Of a stretch of 64,000 nucleotides of DNA, positions 36,690 to 47,550 are shown piece after piece. The notes beneath the pieces were generated by a model, which was not told where the DNA came from, ran no database searches, and saw nothing but the letters and a program-made list of their open reading frames with translations. Numbering within the stretch: position 1 is the stretch's first letter; each line of letters starts with the position of its first letter. This DNA is from Aselliscus stoliczkanus (taxonomy: Eukaryota > Chordata > Mammalia > Chiroptera > Hipposideridae). The stretch is from contig CM066731.1 of assembly GCA_033961575.1 (NCBI GenBank), positions 85,643,501 through 85,707,500 on the forward strand. The letters are read 5' to 3'. The position numbers were made by a program, and so were the translations under genes.

Positions 36690-36850
36690 TACAACTGGGA
36701 GGAATAATAAAGGTCACTTAGTTTATACCCACATTTTTGATATGAAGAAAATGAGACCTGGGGAGATAGAACAACACTCCCATGGCTTCTAAATTATTGG
36801 AGAATTGTGACTAGAAATTAGGTGTCTTGATTCCTAGCTCTTGAGAGAAG
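36690..36850 (-). mobile_element. MIR-type SINE, antisense
   Basis: aaaggtcacttagtttatac, cacatttttgatatgaagaa, aatgagacctggggagatag and ggtgtcttgattcctagctc fit an antisense MIR3-like copy. Confidence 0.6.
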
Positions 36851-36873
36851 ATTGAAACTGAAATGATATATGC

Positions 36874-37054
36874 CAGTGGCTGTCAAGGTTGACCTGAGGA
36901 AGAGTAGCATTAGCATCATCTGGAATCTTGCTAAAAATGCATATTTTTAGGCCCTAGCACAATTACTGAATTAGAACTCCATAGATGTGGCCCAGTGATG
37001 TGTTTAAACAAGTCTCCAGGTGATTCTGAAGCACTCTTAAATTTGGGGCCACTG
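36874..37054 (+). mobile_element. MER5-like hAT element
   Basis: It starts cagtggctgtcaaggttgac and ends aatttggggccactg, keeping CAGTGG / CCACTG termini. Internal tagcatcatctggaatcttg, gaattagaactccatagatg and caagtctccaggtgattctg are typical of MER5. Confidence 0.85.
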
Positions 37055-37463
37055 ATCTAGGAAAACAAATTTACCCTTACTCATCTATTTTAGAAAGTCA
37101 TTCTTTATATATTAATGTAAATTTGCTGTAACATAAGGCCATTTTCCAGTTTTATTTTAGGAACAACTCAAAGCAATATATGATATCTTTGCGAGTTGGT
37201 GAGTAGAAATGAACTTGAGACCAAATACCCTGATGTATTGCCTCATTTGAAATTTATTTCTTCCTGTTGGAACCTTTTGGAACTTCTGTTTATGTCTTTC
37301 TATGACATTCTCATAAACTTTACCTTTGTTTTCCCTCTCATTGCGTTTTACATATGTCATCAATCTCAAACCCCTATAGTTAGCTGTTGCTTAACTGACA
37401 TGAGTTTTCCAGTAGGATCTCAACAACCCTCCTCCCCCACTTTTTTCTCATTGCTCAAGTTCT

Positions 37464-37600
37464 AGGATAGCGATTAGTATCATGGGCTATGGAAGTAGGG
37501 GATATTGGGTTTGAATTCTAGCCATAACATTTATTAGCTGTGTGACCAGAAAATTACTTAACCTTTAAATATCTTAGTATCAACAGATATTTTAAAAAAT
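37464..37600 (+). mobile_element. MIR SINE
   Basis: gggtttgaattctagccata, acatttattagctgtgtgac and cttaacctttaaatatctta are the MIR core order. Confidence 0.8.
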
Positions 37601-37689
37601 ACTTGATATATAGTAAAATTTAGTATATTTTACCTGGTTCTATATTAGGAAATTCAGAATTTTCACTGTTCAAAACAGGCTATCCTTGG

Positions 37690-37796
37690 CAATAACTCTG
37701 AATAGGGCCAAGGGGATACTATTGAATAGCTACAATGTACACCTGAAACTAATATAATATTGTATGTTAGCTACATTTAATAAAAATGTTTTTTAA
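37690..37796 (+). mobile_element. L1 3' UTR end
   Basis: caatgtacacctgaaactaa, tataatattgtatgttagct and a taataaaaatg end mark a short L1 3' terminus, related to the other L1 ends in the window. Confidence 0.75.
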
Positions 37797-38229
37797 AGGG
37801 CTCTCTAGTGATTGTTATACTTCCTCTTGTGAAAGAAGGCTGACTCCACTCCTCCACTATACAAACATTGATTCTCCTGGGATGTCTCAGTCATGTGTCC
37901 TTCAGCCATCAATCATATCCATCAATGATATCTGTTACTCCTCCAATTCTAATACAATTACACTGTTGCCATTGTTACAATTGCACTTAATCCTTAATTC
38001 CACCTTTTCTGAATATTTATTGATCCATATTATTTTAGTTTTCCAGTGATGCCTGGAACACAGATCTCCTAAAATCTAATGTGAAAACTAAAAATTATAC
38101 TTCTCAATTGGTTAATGAATTTGACACCAGCTAAATATATAGGTGAAAATAACAGTATCAAAGATACTGTTTCTAAAATAAAGCTGTATAGATGTGCTTT
38201 TTACAGTCTAGGAATTATATAAGGTTTTT

Positions 38230-39690
38230 AAAAAAATTTTTCAGGACAATCTAACAATAATGATATGGAGTTTATCCCAAGAATGCAAGATTGGAACAGC
38301 AGTCAAAAATCAGCATTGTGACTCATGATATCAACACGCTAAAGAAAAAACATGTGATAATCTCAAAAGATGCAGAAAAAGCCTTTTCCAAAATTCAACA
38401 TGTATTCATGACAAAAACTTTCAAAAATTAATAGTAGAAAGGAATTTCCTTAAACTGATGACAAGCATTTACAAACAAATAAGTTATATTAATAGTATCA
38501 TATTTAACAATAAAAGACTGAATGATTTCCCCCTATGATGGGTAATAAGCAACGGTATTTTCTTTCAACACACATGAGCAGCATTGCACAAAAAGTGCTA
38601 GCTAGGCCAATCAGGCAGGAAATATGAATAAAAGTTATCTAGTTTGGAAAAGAAGTAATATTGTTTTCATTTGAAAACAACATAATCATCAAACTAGAAA
38701 ATCCTAAAGAATCTTTCAAAATTATAGGAAGTAAGAAATGATTTTAGTGAGGTCACAGGATAAAAGGTCAATAGACACCATCAATTGTATTTCTGTATAT
38801 TAGGAATAAAAAGTAGAAGTTGTAATTTTAAAAGATATATTTATTATTTCACCAAAACCAGGAAATACTTAAGTATAAATGTTAGAACAGCTGGGCAAAA
38901 TTGGTAAAGTGAAGCTACAAAATACTGATGAAAGAAAAATTTTAATTATCTTTATAACTGGTGAGATATATATTGTTCATGGTTTAGAAGACTCAATGTT
39001 GTTAAATAAAAAAATTACTCCAAACTGAGCTATAGATTCAATATAATTTCAATCAAAAATTTCAGCAAGATTTTTGTGTAGAAATCAACAGGACAGTTTT
39101 AAAACTTAAATGAATAAACAAAGAAATTAGAGTAGCTAAAGTTTAGAAAAAGAAAAATAAATTTGGAAGAGCAATATTACCTGAAGACATATACCTATAT
39201 ATGTAGATTTATAATAAAATTGCAAAGAAATCAATGTAACAAGATAGACACTAGATACAGATAGAAATATATCTGGTCAAACAATTATCGATGAAGTTGA
39301 AGGAAAAAAATAGTATTTTCAAGAAATAATGTACTATGCAACAAAACAAAACAAAACTTGTTCCCACTTCACACCATATATTAAAATTAACTCAAGGTTA
39401 ACTGTAGAGTTAGATGTAAAACCTAAAATTATAACGCCTCAAGAATTAAACATAGTAGAAAATTGTTATTTTCTTGGGTTAAGTAAAGCTGTCTTAGGTA
39501 TGACAGAAAAAGCATGATCCATAGAAAGAAAACAAACTTCATCAAAATTAAGAACGACTACATTTCAAGAATAACTTAAGAGGGTGAAAAAAGAAAGCCA
39601 TGGACTAGGAAGAATATTTTAAAATAATTTATGTGATAAAGGACTTGTATTCAAAATGTATAACAATTCTCAAAAGTGAAAAATAAATCA
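38230..39690 (+). mobile_element. Old LINE-1 ORF2 fragment
   Basis: The order follows L1 reverse transcriptase DNA: tggagtttatcccaagaatg, aagatgcagaaaaagccttt, gctagctaggccaatcaggc, gaaaatcctaaagaatcttt, caccatatattaaaattaac and gataaaggacttgtattcaa. The catalytic FADD-coding region is lost or decayed and every frame is broken. The copy is much older than the one at the left edge. Confidence 0.85.
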
Positions 39691-39948
39691 TGAAGAAATA
39701 TTTTTGTTCCTTTTTCTTGTTTTTTTTTTTTCACTCTGTGTTTCGCTTTTAGTAGTTTTGATTGCTCTATCTTCAAGTTCACTAATATTTGCTTTTACAT
39801 TGCCTAATCTGATATCAATTCCATCCAGTGTCTTTATCATCACTGATATTGAAGGTTAATTCCAAAAGTTGATTTTAACCTCTTTTGTAATTTTCATTTA
39901 TCTATCATCTTCTTTCTTCTACTTCTTAAACATATGGAATACAATTTT

Positions 39949-40390
39949 TTTTTTTTTAAAGATTTTATTGGGGAATTGGTGGAGGGGAACAGCGTTGGGG
40001 AATCGGGGAAGGGGAACAGACAAGTTGCTGTCTTTTTGTTCTTCAGTTTAGTTGCGGAGGATGTTGCTTCATTGTTGGTATCGTCATTGCGCTCTTCCTG
40101 GATGAGGCAGATCGGTCGCTGGCCTCTGGATGTCGCTCACCGCGGCTATTGGCAGCTCATGCTTGGCTGCCAGCCGCTCACGCTGGCTGCTGGCCACTCA
40201 CTGTAGCCTATGGCAGCCCACTGCAGCAGGGGCTGCAGCCCACACCATCACCGGGGCTCGCACAGCCCAGCTCCAGGTGGAGCTGTTGTTAGCTGTAGAG
40301 GGCAGTGTCACTGGCCCTCATGTGGGATCCGAACTGGGGACGCTGGCATCCCAAAACCAGCGCTTAACCAACGCGCCACTCGGCCAGCCC
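39949..40390 (-). mobile_element. Long tRNA-derived SINE (T+ form)
   Basis: The reverse complement starts gggctggccgagtggcgcgt and ends with ccaattccccaataaaatct. The duplication tggaatacaatttt lies at 39935-39948 and 40391-40404, an exact 14-bp match. Confidence 0.94.
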
Positions 40391-40805
40391 TGGAATACAA
40401 TTTTAAAAATAAAACTATTTTTTGCATTTCCCTAGTAATTCAATAATAATGATAGTTATATAATAATGTTTGATTTTGCTCTTCATTATGGGTTTGATTT
40501 ATCTGCTTTTTTGCATGCTAGACTTTAGGAATTTTACTTGGTTGGATTTTCTATATTTTTTACTTCCTTTAACCACACTTGCATATTTTTCTAGGATGCA
40601 GTTTAATTACTTGGAAACGGGTTAATTCCTTTAAGGCTTCTTTTACCTTCAGTTGACCAAAACACAAAACAGCCTTTTTTCTAGGGCTAATTTTACCCAT
40701 ACTGAATACAATTCCAAGTAATCAACTATAAACCCCATGAACTATGAGGTTTTCCTCTTTGGTAATTGGAAACACACAAGCCCTTGGCCTGTGTGAGCTT
40801 TAAGA

Positions 40806-41990
40806 AGTATTTTCTCTACCAAAATTAACTCAAAATGGACCAAAGATATAAATATAAGAGCTAAAATCATAAAACTCTTAGAAAAAAACAGAAAGGTTAA
40901 TCTTCATGACCTTAGATTTGGCAATAGGTTTTTAGATATGACACCAAACCTGAGCACCAGAAAGAAAACTAGATAAGTTGCGCTTCAAAATTTAAAGCTT
41001 CTGTACATTAAAGGACATGTTAATAAAGTGGAAAGATAACATGCAGAATGAAAGAAAATGTTTGCAAATCATGTATCTGATAAGGATCTAGTACAGTATA
41101 AAAAGAACTCTTGCAACTTTAAAACAAAAAAGACAACTCAATTAAAAATGGACAAAGGTTTGAATAAACATTTTTACATAAGGCTTACAAAAAGAGAATA
41201 AAACTATAAAAAGATGCTCAACATTTTTAGTCATCAGGAAAATGCAAATCAAAATCACAAGAAGTACCACTTCATACCCACCATGATGATTATTAAAAAA
41301 AAAGAAATATAACAAGTGCTGGTGAGGATATGGAGAAATTGAATCGTAGTACTTGCTGATAGGAATATTAAAGGGTTTACCCATTGTAGAAAATAGTTTG
41401 CCAGCCCTTCAAAAGGTAAAATAGAATTATCATATGACCCAGCAATTCCACTCCTCAGTATATATCTATCCAAAAGAACTGAAGTAGATACTTAAACAAG
41501 TACATGAATACACGTTATTGAAGCACCATTCAAAACAGACAGAAGGTGAAAACAATGCAAATGTCCATTTACATATGAACAAATAAACAAATTGTGCTTG
41601 TATATATACAATGGAATATCATTCAACCATAAAAAGGAATGAAGAAGTATTGCTATGCGTTAGAACATGGATGAACCTGTAAAACATTATAATAAGTGAA
41701 AAAGTCAGACACAAAGTGTCACATATTGTATGACTCCACTTACATGAAATATCCAGAATAGGTAAGTCCATAGGATAGGAAGTATATTGATGGAGCTGGG
41801 GACCAGGGAGAACAGGGGGCAATAGCTTAATGGGGATTTCTTTCAGGGTGATGAAAATATTTGAGAACTAGATAAAGGTGGTGTTGTGCAACATTGTGAA
41901 TATACTACATGGCTCTGAACTGTTCACTCTAAAATGGTTAATTTTATGTTATGTGAATTTCACCTTAATAATAATAATAATGATAATTAA
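40806..41990 (+). mobile_element. LINE-1 3' end (older subfamily)
   Basis: It starts inside the ORF2 C-terminus (aaaattaactcaaaatggac), continues through gcaaatcatgtatctgataa, acccagcaattccactcctc and ggaatatcattcaaccataa, and ends with a 3' UTR (ttcactctaaaatggttaat, atgtgaatttcaccttaata) and an ataat-rich tail. Frames are broken. Confidence 0.92.
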
Positions 41991-42580
41991 TATAGAGAAT
42001 CATCTCCTCTAATGCTTTTAGAGATTACCAAAGTTCTTTCCCCAACTTTGGCTATTTCTTTACATAAATGCACTGATAAGTACTCAGTTGAAGATGCAAG
42101 GGTGAATCTCTGCAGATCTCCCTTCCATTTTACTCATGTGAACTCTACCTCCCTTGCCCTTCCCCCTCCCACATTCTTAAGACTGTCTCTTTAAATCAGG
42201 GATATCTCTGGCCTTCACCTGGTTTCCTAATACCTATGCTTCAGCTTGAAAACTTCCTACAAAATAAACTAGAACAATCTTGGATCCATCTCATTTATCT
42301 CCTCTGTGTCAGATAAGATTGCCCTGAAATTCCCAATCAATGTTCAATGTCTGAACACCATTGTTTTATGGATGTCATCTAGTTTTTAATTGTTTTGGGA
42401 TGATGAATCCAGTTTCTCTTACCTATTGTTGCCATAAATGCAAGTCAACATTTACCTTTTACTGAAGTGTTTCTCAGCCTAGATTTTTACATATTAATTC
42501 TCAAGTGTTCATTTTATAAATATATGCATACACTATACATACACACAGATATTTTTCTCTTTAGAAGATATAAATATACT

Positions 42581-43040
42581 GGGTTGGCCGAGTGGCACGT
42601 TGGTTAGGAGTTGGCTTGGGATGCCAGCTCTGAGCAGCAGGGCACTGGTTGGGATCCCACATATGAGGGCCAGTGACACTGTACCCTCTATAGCTAAGAT
42701 GGTGGACACAAGCTTCACCTGGAGCTGGGGTGCCTTGAGTTACCAGCGATGGTGCAGGTTGCAGTAGGGCTGGCCGGCGTAGGTTGCAGTGGGACTGGCC
42801 AGCATCCAGCATGAGCTTTCGTGAGCTGCTGTGAGCCCTGTGAATGGCCATCCAATGGCTGACAAGCGACTGCTTCAGCCAGGAAGAGCGCAATGATGAT
42901 ACCAACATGGGCTAGTGAAGCGACGTCCTCCACAACTAGACTGAAGAACAAAAGGATAGCAACTTCTCTGTTTCCCTTCCCTGATTCCCCAACGCTGTTC
43001 CCCTCCCCCAATTCCCCAATAAAAAATCTTAAAAAAAAAA
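42581..43040 (+). mobile_element. Long tRNA-derived SINE (T+ form)
   Basis: Head gggttggccgagtggcacgt; end ccaattccccaataaaaaat. The 18-bp duplication agaagatataaatatact / agaagatataagtgtact lies at 42563-42580 and 43041-43058. Confidence 0.94.
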
Positions 43041-43134
43041 AGAAGATATAAGTGTACTACTTAAATGTGAGAAACATTAACTCCTCCCTAAGTTAGTAAA
43101 GTATACATGCATATGACACTTCAAATCGTATTTT

Positions 43135-43236
43135 TTTTTTTAGAGGGCGGTGTCATTGGCCCCCATATGTGGGATCCGAACAGGGGCCGCTGGCGTCCCA
43201 AGCCAGCTCTTAACCACCGCGCCACTCGGCCAGCCC
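43135..43236 (-). mobile_element. Short tRNA-derived SINE
   Basis: The reverse complement starts gggctggccgagtggcgcgg and ends gacaccgccctct plus A tail. The flanks tcaaatcgtatttt and tcaaattgtatttt (43121-43134, 43237-43250) differ by one CpG-type C-to-T change. Confidence 0.94.
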
Positions 43237-43259
43237 TCAAATTGTATTTTATTCACTAT

Positions 43260-44190
43260 TTAGCAACAAGATTATCAGCATCATAAAACTTTTATCTTAG
43301 TGAGTGCCATCACCAGCTCTTCTTAAGTTCAAGGGATGTTCTCTAATTACATTCTACTGCCAAGATTGAGAGAAAATGGAAAGTACACCTATCCATGCAA
43401 TTTGTTGGCACAGCCTTTAATCCCAATGGGTAGATGATGCCCATAGGTTCTTCAGTATTCTAAGGGAATTAGACTGCCAAAGACAAACATTTTTTAACAA
43501 TAAATCTTGACTAGGAGCAGCCACTAACAGTAAAGGAAACACTCACATTATTAAGGAAAAGGATATCAATTTAAAAAGAAAAAATATGTCCACCTGGACA
43601 ACATAAATTTGATTAGCTGTTTCTGTGCCAGTGGGTAGATTGAGAACTATTCTTCCTCAGTTAAAGGACCACATGAAACTATATTCTAACTTTAAAAAAA
43701 AATGATTTTATAAGCAATTGATTTCAAAGGGTGGCATTTAACGTGAAGAATGGCATGCCATTCCTGAAAGCATGGTTTGTGGTTGCGTTATTCTTGTTCT
43801 TAAAATTATTTGCCGGGTAATTTAGATATATTTTTTTCCCTTTATGCTTCTAGAGTAATTTTTAGGAAAAATAATTATCAACCAACCAGTTTCAGAGCAC
43901 AGTTGCAATAGTGACCTTTTATTAATTTATCCCATACAGGCAGCTACCTCTGTGTCATCACCCCTGCCTCCCCCCACAACAACCCCCCCCCCGCCACACA
44001 CACACACACACATTGCCTCAATGACATAAGGGAACAAAGAAATCACAACTGCATATGAGTCCACTGAGACTTACTCTTCCTAAACACCCGTGTTCTTTCA
44101 TGTATTTTTTGTTTTATGATTCCTTTGTTCCTACCTAGAAGACATTCTGTACTTTCTCCATTTTAAGTAAACTTGTTTATTTTTCAAGAT
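43260..44190. other. Unannotated sequence with C-run/CA tract
   Basis: A poly-C run followed by ca units lies at about 43984-44013. Nothing else is recognised. Confidence 0.5.
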
Positions 44191-44211
44191 TTGTTATAAG
44201 TGTTATCTTTT

Positions 44212-44635
44212 TTTTAAAAAGATTTTATTGGGGAATTGGGGGAGGGGAACAGACAAGTTGCTGTCCTTTTGTTCTTCAGTCTAGTTGCAGAGGACGTTGC
44301 TTCACTGGCCCATGTTGGTATCGTCATTGCATTCTTCTCGGGTGAGGCAGATTGGTCGCCGGCCTCTGGACGGCCGATCACAGAGGCTCTTGACAGCTCA
44401 CACCGGCTGCCAGCCGCTTACGCTGGCAGCTGGCCGCTCACTGTAGCCTATGGCAGCCCACTGCAGCAGGGGCTGCAGCCTACACCGTCGCCACCAGGGC
44501 TCGCACAGCCCAGCTCTAGGTGGAGCTGTTGTTAGCTGTAGAGGGCAGTGTCACTGGCCCTCATCTGTGGGATCCGAACCGGGGCCGCTGGCATCCCAAA
44601 ACCAGCTCTTAACCAATGCGCCACTCGGCCGGCCC
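44212..44635 (-). mobile_element. Long tRNA-derived SINE (T+ form)
   Basis: The reverse complement starts gggccggccgagtggcgcat and ends ccaattccccaataaaatct. The duplication tataagtgttatctttt / tacaagtgttgtctttt lies at 44195-44211 and 44636-44652. Confidence 0.93.
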
Positions 44636-45064
44636 TACAAGTGTTGTCTTTTAAGTAGAATCCTCTCCACTTTTCCTAGTAAAGTAACACAGCTTTTTCT
44701 AAACCACTCCACCAGAAAGATCATTTTATTGCATACAGATTTCACTCAGGGATTGGTTCCCTCACTGTCTTCTGAGCTTCTGGAAGTCTGAGTCTTGTTT
44801 ATGTTAGAACATCTTTGGATGTGCATAATAAACCTTTCAGAAATAATTGCTGGGAGAAAGAAAAGGAAGCAGGGCGCAAGGAGATAATAGAAAAAGCAAA
44901 TGAATGAATACTTTGTTGTAGGCATTAGGCAGTACAGACAACCTCATTTATTGTGCTTAACTTCATTTCACTTCATTGTACTTTGCAGATATTGTTTTGT
45001 TTTTGTTTTCCAAACTGATATCTGTGGCAACTCTGCATTTAGCATTGAGCAAGTGTATTGGCAA

Positions 45065-45905
45065 CATTTTACAACATGGTATAATGAATATTTTAATCTC
45101 ACTGTTGCGACATATTTCTAAAAAAAATAAATAAATAAACATATCAAAATATTACTGCTTATTGACAATGCATCTGATGACTCAAGAACTTCGATGGAGA
45201 TGTACAATGAGATTAATGTTGTTTTCATGCTGCTAACACCACATCCATTCAGCAGTCCATGGATCAAGGAGAATTTCAACTTTCAGATCCTATTAGTTAA
45301 GAAATACATTTTGTAAGGCTATAGCTGCCATAGATAGTGATTCCTCTGATGATCTGGGCAAAGTAAATTGAAAATCTTCTGGAAAGTGTTCACCATTCTA
45401 GATGTCATTACAAACATTCATGACTCATGGAAAGAGGTCAAAATATCAAAATTAATAGGAGTTTTCAGAAAGTTGATTCAAGCCCTCATGGGTGAGTTTG
45501 AGATGTTTAAGACTTCAAATGAAGTACTTTAGAGGAAGTAACTACAAATGTGGTAGACATTGCAAGAGAACTAGAGAATTAGATGTGAAGCATGGTGCTG
45601 TGACTCATTGTTGCAATCTCATGATAACACTGTAAGAGATGAGGAGTTGCCTCTTAAGGATGAGCAATGAAACTGGTTTCTTGAAATGGAATCTATTCCT
45701 GGTGAACGTGCTGTGAAGACTGTTGATATTGCAACTTTAGTTGTTAAAACAGCAACGGTGTTTTAGAAGATTGACTCCAATTTTGAAGGAAGTTCTGTGG
45801 GTAAAATGCTATCACACATTATTGCATGCTACAGAGAAATCATTCGTGAAAGGAAGAGTCAATTGATTCAGCAAATTTTATTGTTGCCTTATTTTAAGTA
45901 ATTGC
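45065..45905 (+). pseudogene. Tigger1 transposase C-terminal remnant
   Basis: Tigger1 transposase is a pogo/Tc-mariner DDE enzyme that cuts and pastes the element. Only the C-terminal part is left. Recognisable stretches are FTTWYNEYF-like (45065-45100), a following LIDNA motif (about 45160) carrying one catalytic-region aspartate, a block around 45230-45300 equivalent to the conserved 'PMDQG' motif, and a C-terminal [13 protein letters not shown] end (about 45850). Frameshifts and stops split it into short pieces. The DNA-binding N-terminus is absent. Confidence 0.85.
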
Positions 45906-46044
45906 CACAGCCATCCCAACCTTCAGTAGAGACCATCCATATCAGTCAGCAACCATCAATATCAAGGCAAGATTACATATGGGCAAAACGATTCTGCCTC
46001 ACTGAAGGCTCAGATAACAGCATTTTTAGCAATAGAGCATTTTT

Positions 46045-46169
46045 CCTTTTGGTTTTTTGTTTGTTTGTTTGTTTTGAGGGCAGTGTCACTGGCCCTCATA
46101 TGCGGGACCCGAACCGGGGCCGCTGGCTTCCCAAGCCAGCGCTCAACCACCGCGCCACTCGGCCGGCCC
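46045..46169 (-). mobile_element. Short tRNA-derived SINE, young-looking
   Basis: The reverse complement reads gggccggccgagtggcgcgg with intact CpGs throughout and ends gtgacactgccctc plus an AAAC-type tail. The flanking duplication agcaatagagcattttt is perfect over 17 bp (46028-46044 and 46170-46186). It inserted into Tigger1. Confidence 0.96.
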
Positions 46170-46369
46170 AGCAATAGAGCATTTTTAATTCAGGTATGTA
46201 CATTGTTTTCTAGACATAATGCTATTACACACATAATAGACTACAGTATAATATAAACATAATTTTTATATGCACTGGGAAACCAAAAAAATCATGTGGC
46301 TCAGTTTATTGCAATATTCACTTGCAGTGGTCTGGAACCAAACTCACAATGTATTCAAGGTATTCCTGA

Positions 46370-47369
46370 ACAAACATAAGAGGATATTCTATTCTGATAC
46401 TTGCATAATTGGACTACACAGATCATCAAATTTTGGTCACAATATCTGAGTGAACATAATCTTGATAATCTCATGTATTTAAAAAAATTGAGAATTTTAA
46501 ACAGCAGGGAAAATCATATTCTGAGACAATCTGATAATGATTTTAAATCAAGCTATGAAACCTGTATATGTAGGATAAATATGCATGGAAATTTTTACTA
46601 TGGAAGAAGTATCAGCTAAAGATTCAGAACGACTAATAACTTTGATAATCCCGCTCTTGATTATTTTTATATTGGTTATTGAAATGTTAAATAAAAAATA
46701 CATAAATCTGTCACTGGGTACCAAGGAGAGATGGCAAGATCATAGAAGACACTGTAAGTAGTTTACAATCTAGTTGAGGTGATAATACATATTGTCTTAG
46801 AGAATGATTTTGAATAAATTTCCAACTTGACATAGCGGGCAGAAAAGAAGACTTTATTTATAGCCTTAAACAATTCATGTCTAGCTTGATGAAACATGAA
46901 GAAATAATATCCCTCCATGGGACTCACTGACAACATAGAGAGCTAAGGACCCTCCAGTGACAGTGTTTATGCATAAGAGTATATTATCATGATTAAAATT
47001 AAATGCAAAAATACTGAGAGAATGTTAGTAAAGAAGAAATTGAACTATGGAGGCTAACTTAATAAAGAAATTCTAAAGGGTTAGATGGCATATAAAAACA
47101 CAAGCCAAGAATCACAGTTGTGAGTGTATTTTAATAGCTATTATAGTAGTCATTGATAAGCTTGGCAGTTATTTCACAATAAAGAAAAAATGTTTGTGCA
47201 CTTAAGAAAGAAGCTATCAGACTATTCACAAAATATAAAGAAAAGTTGCCATGTACTTGAAAATGACCATTCATCAGATGATATATTTTCACATTATTAA
47301 TTGGGTTATATCTGAAGTTAGAATCAAATAAACTGTTACAATAGCTTTGCCCTCAAATATTAAACTAAG
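46370..47369. other. Unannotated low-GC sequence
   Basis: No feature recognised. Confidence 0.5.
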
Positions 47370-47550
47370 GGGGCATGGGGCTGGTAGATGAGGGTAAAGG
47401 GGATCAAATATATGGTGATTGAAAGTGAACTGACTCTAGGTGATGAACACACAATGCGCTATATAGATGGTGTATTACAGAATTGTACACCTTAAATCTA
47501 TGTAACTTTGCTAACAATTGTCATCCCAATAAACTCTAATTAAAAAAAAA
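47370..47550 (+). mobile_element. L1-type 3' end
   Basis: agggggcatggggctggtag, gatcaaatatatggtgattg, gtgaactgactctaggtgat, ttacagaattgtacacctta and cccaataaactctaattaaa form a LINE 3' UTR with an A tail. Confidence 0.7.

Larger units (their letters stand above)
39692..42440 (-). mobile_element. Old LINE-1 5' region, antisense and interrupted
   Basis: On the minus strand, 42440-42000 and 40800-40405 follow an L1 5' UTR of the older mammalian type, and 39940-39700 reads into the ORF1 start (a decayed TSELEDRAIK-like coding piece, from attagtgaacttgaagatag). It is split by a plus-strand L1 3' end (40806-41990) and by a SINE (39949-40390). Assignment rests on motif order recalled from the family. 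Confidence 0.6.
44928..46368 (+). mobile_element. Tigger1, internally deleted
   Basis: The left end (acctcatttattgtgcttaa, gcagatattgttttg) and right end (gcaatattcacttgcagtgg to aaggtattcctg) match Tigger1 termini. The 5' non-coding part and the N-terminal half of the transposase are missing: at about 45065 the sequence jumps from ggcaacatt to the region coding for the C-terminal catalytic part. The right flank TA is not preserved. A short SINE sits at 46045-46169. Confidence 0.9.
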
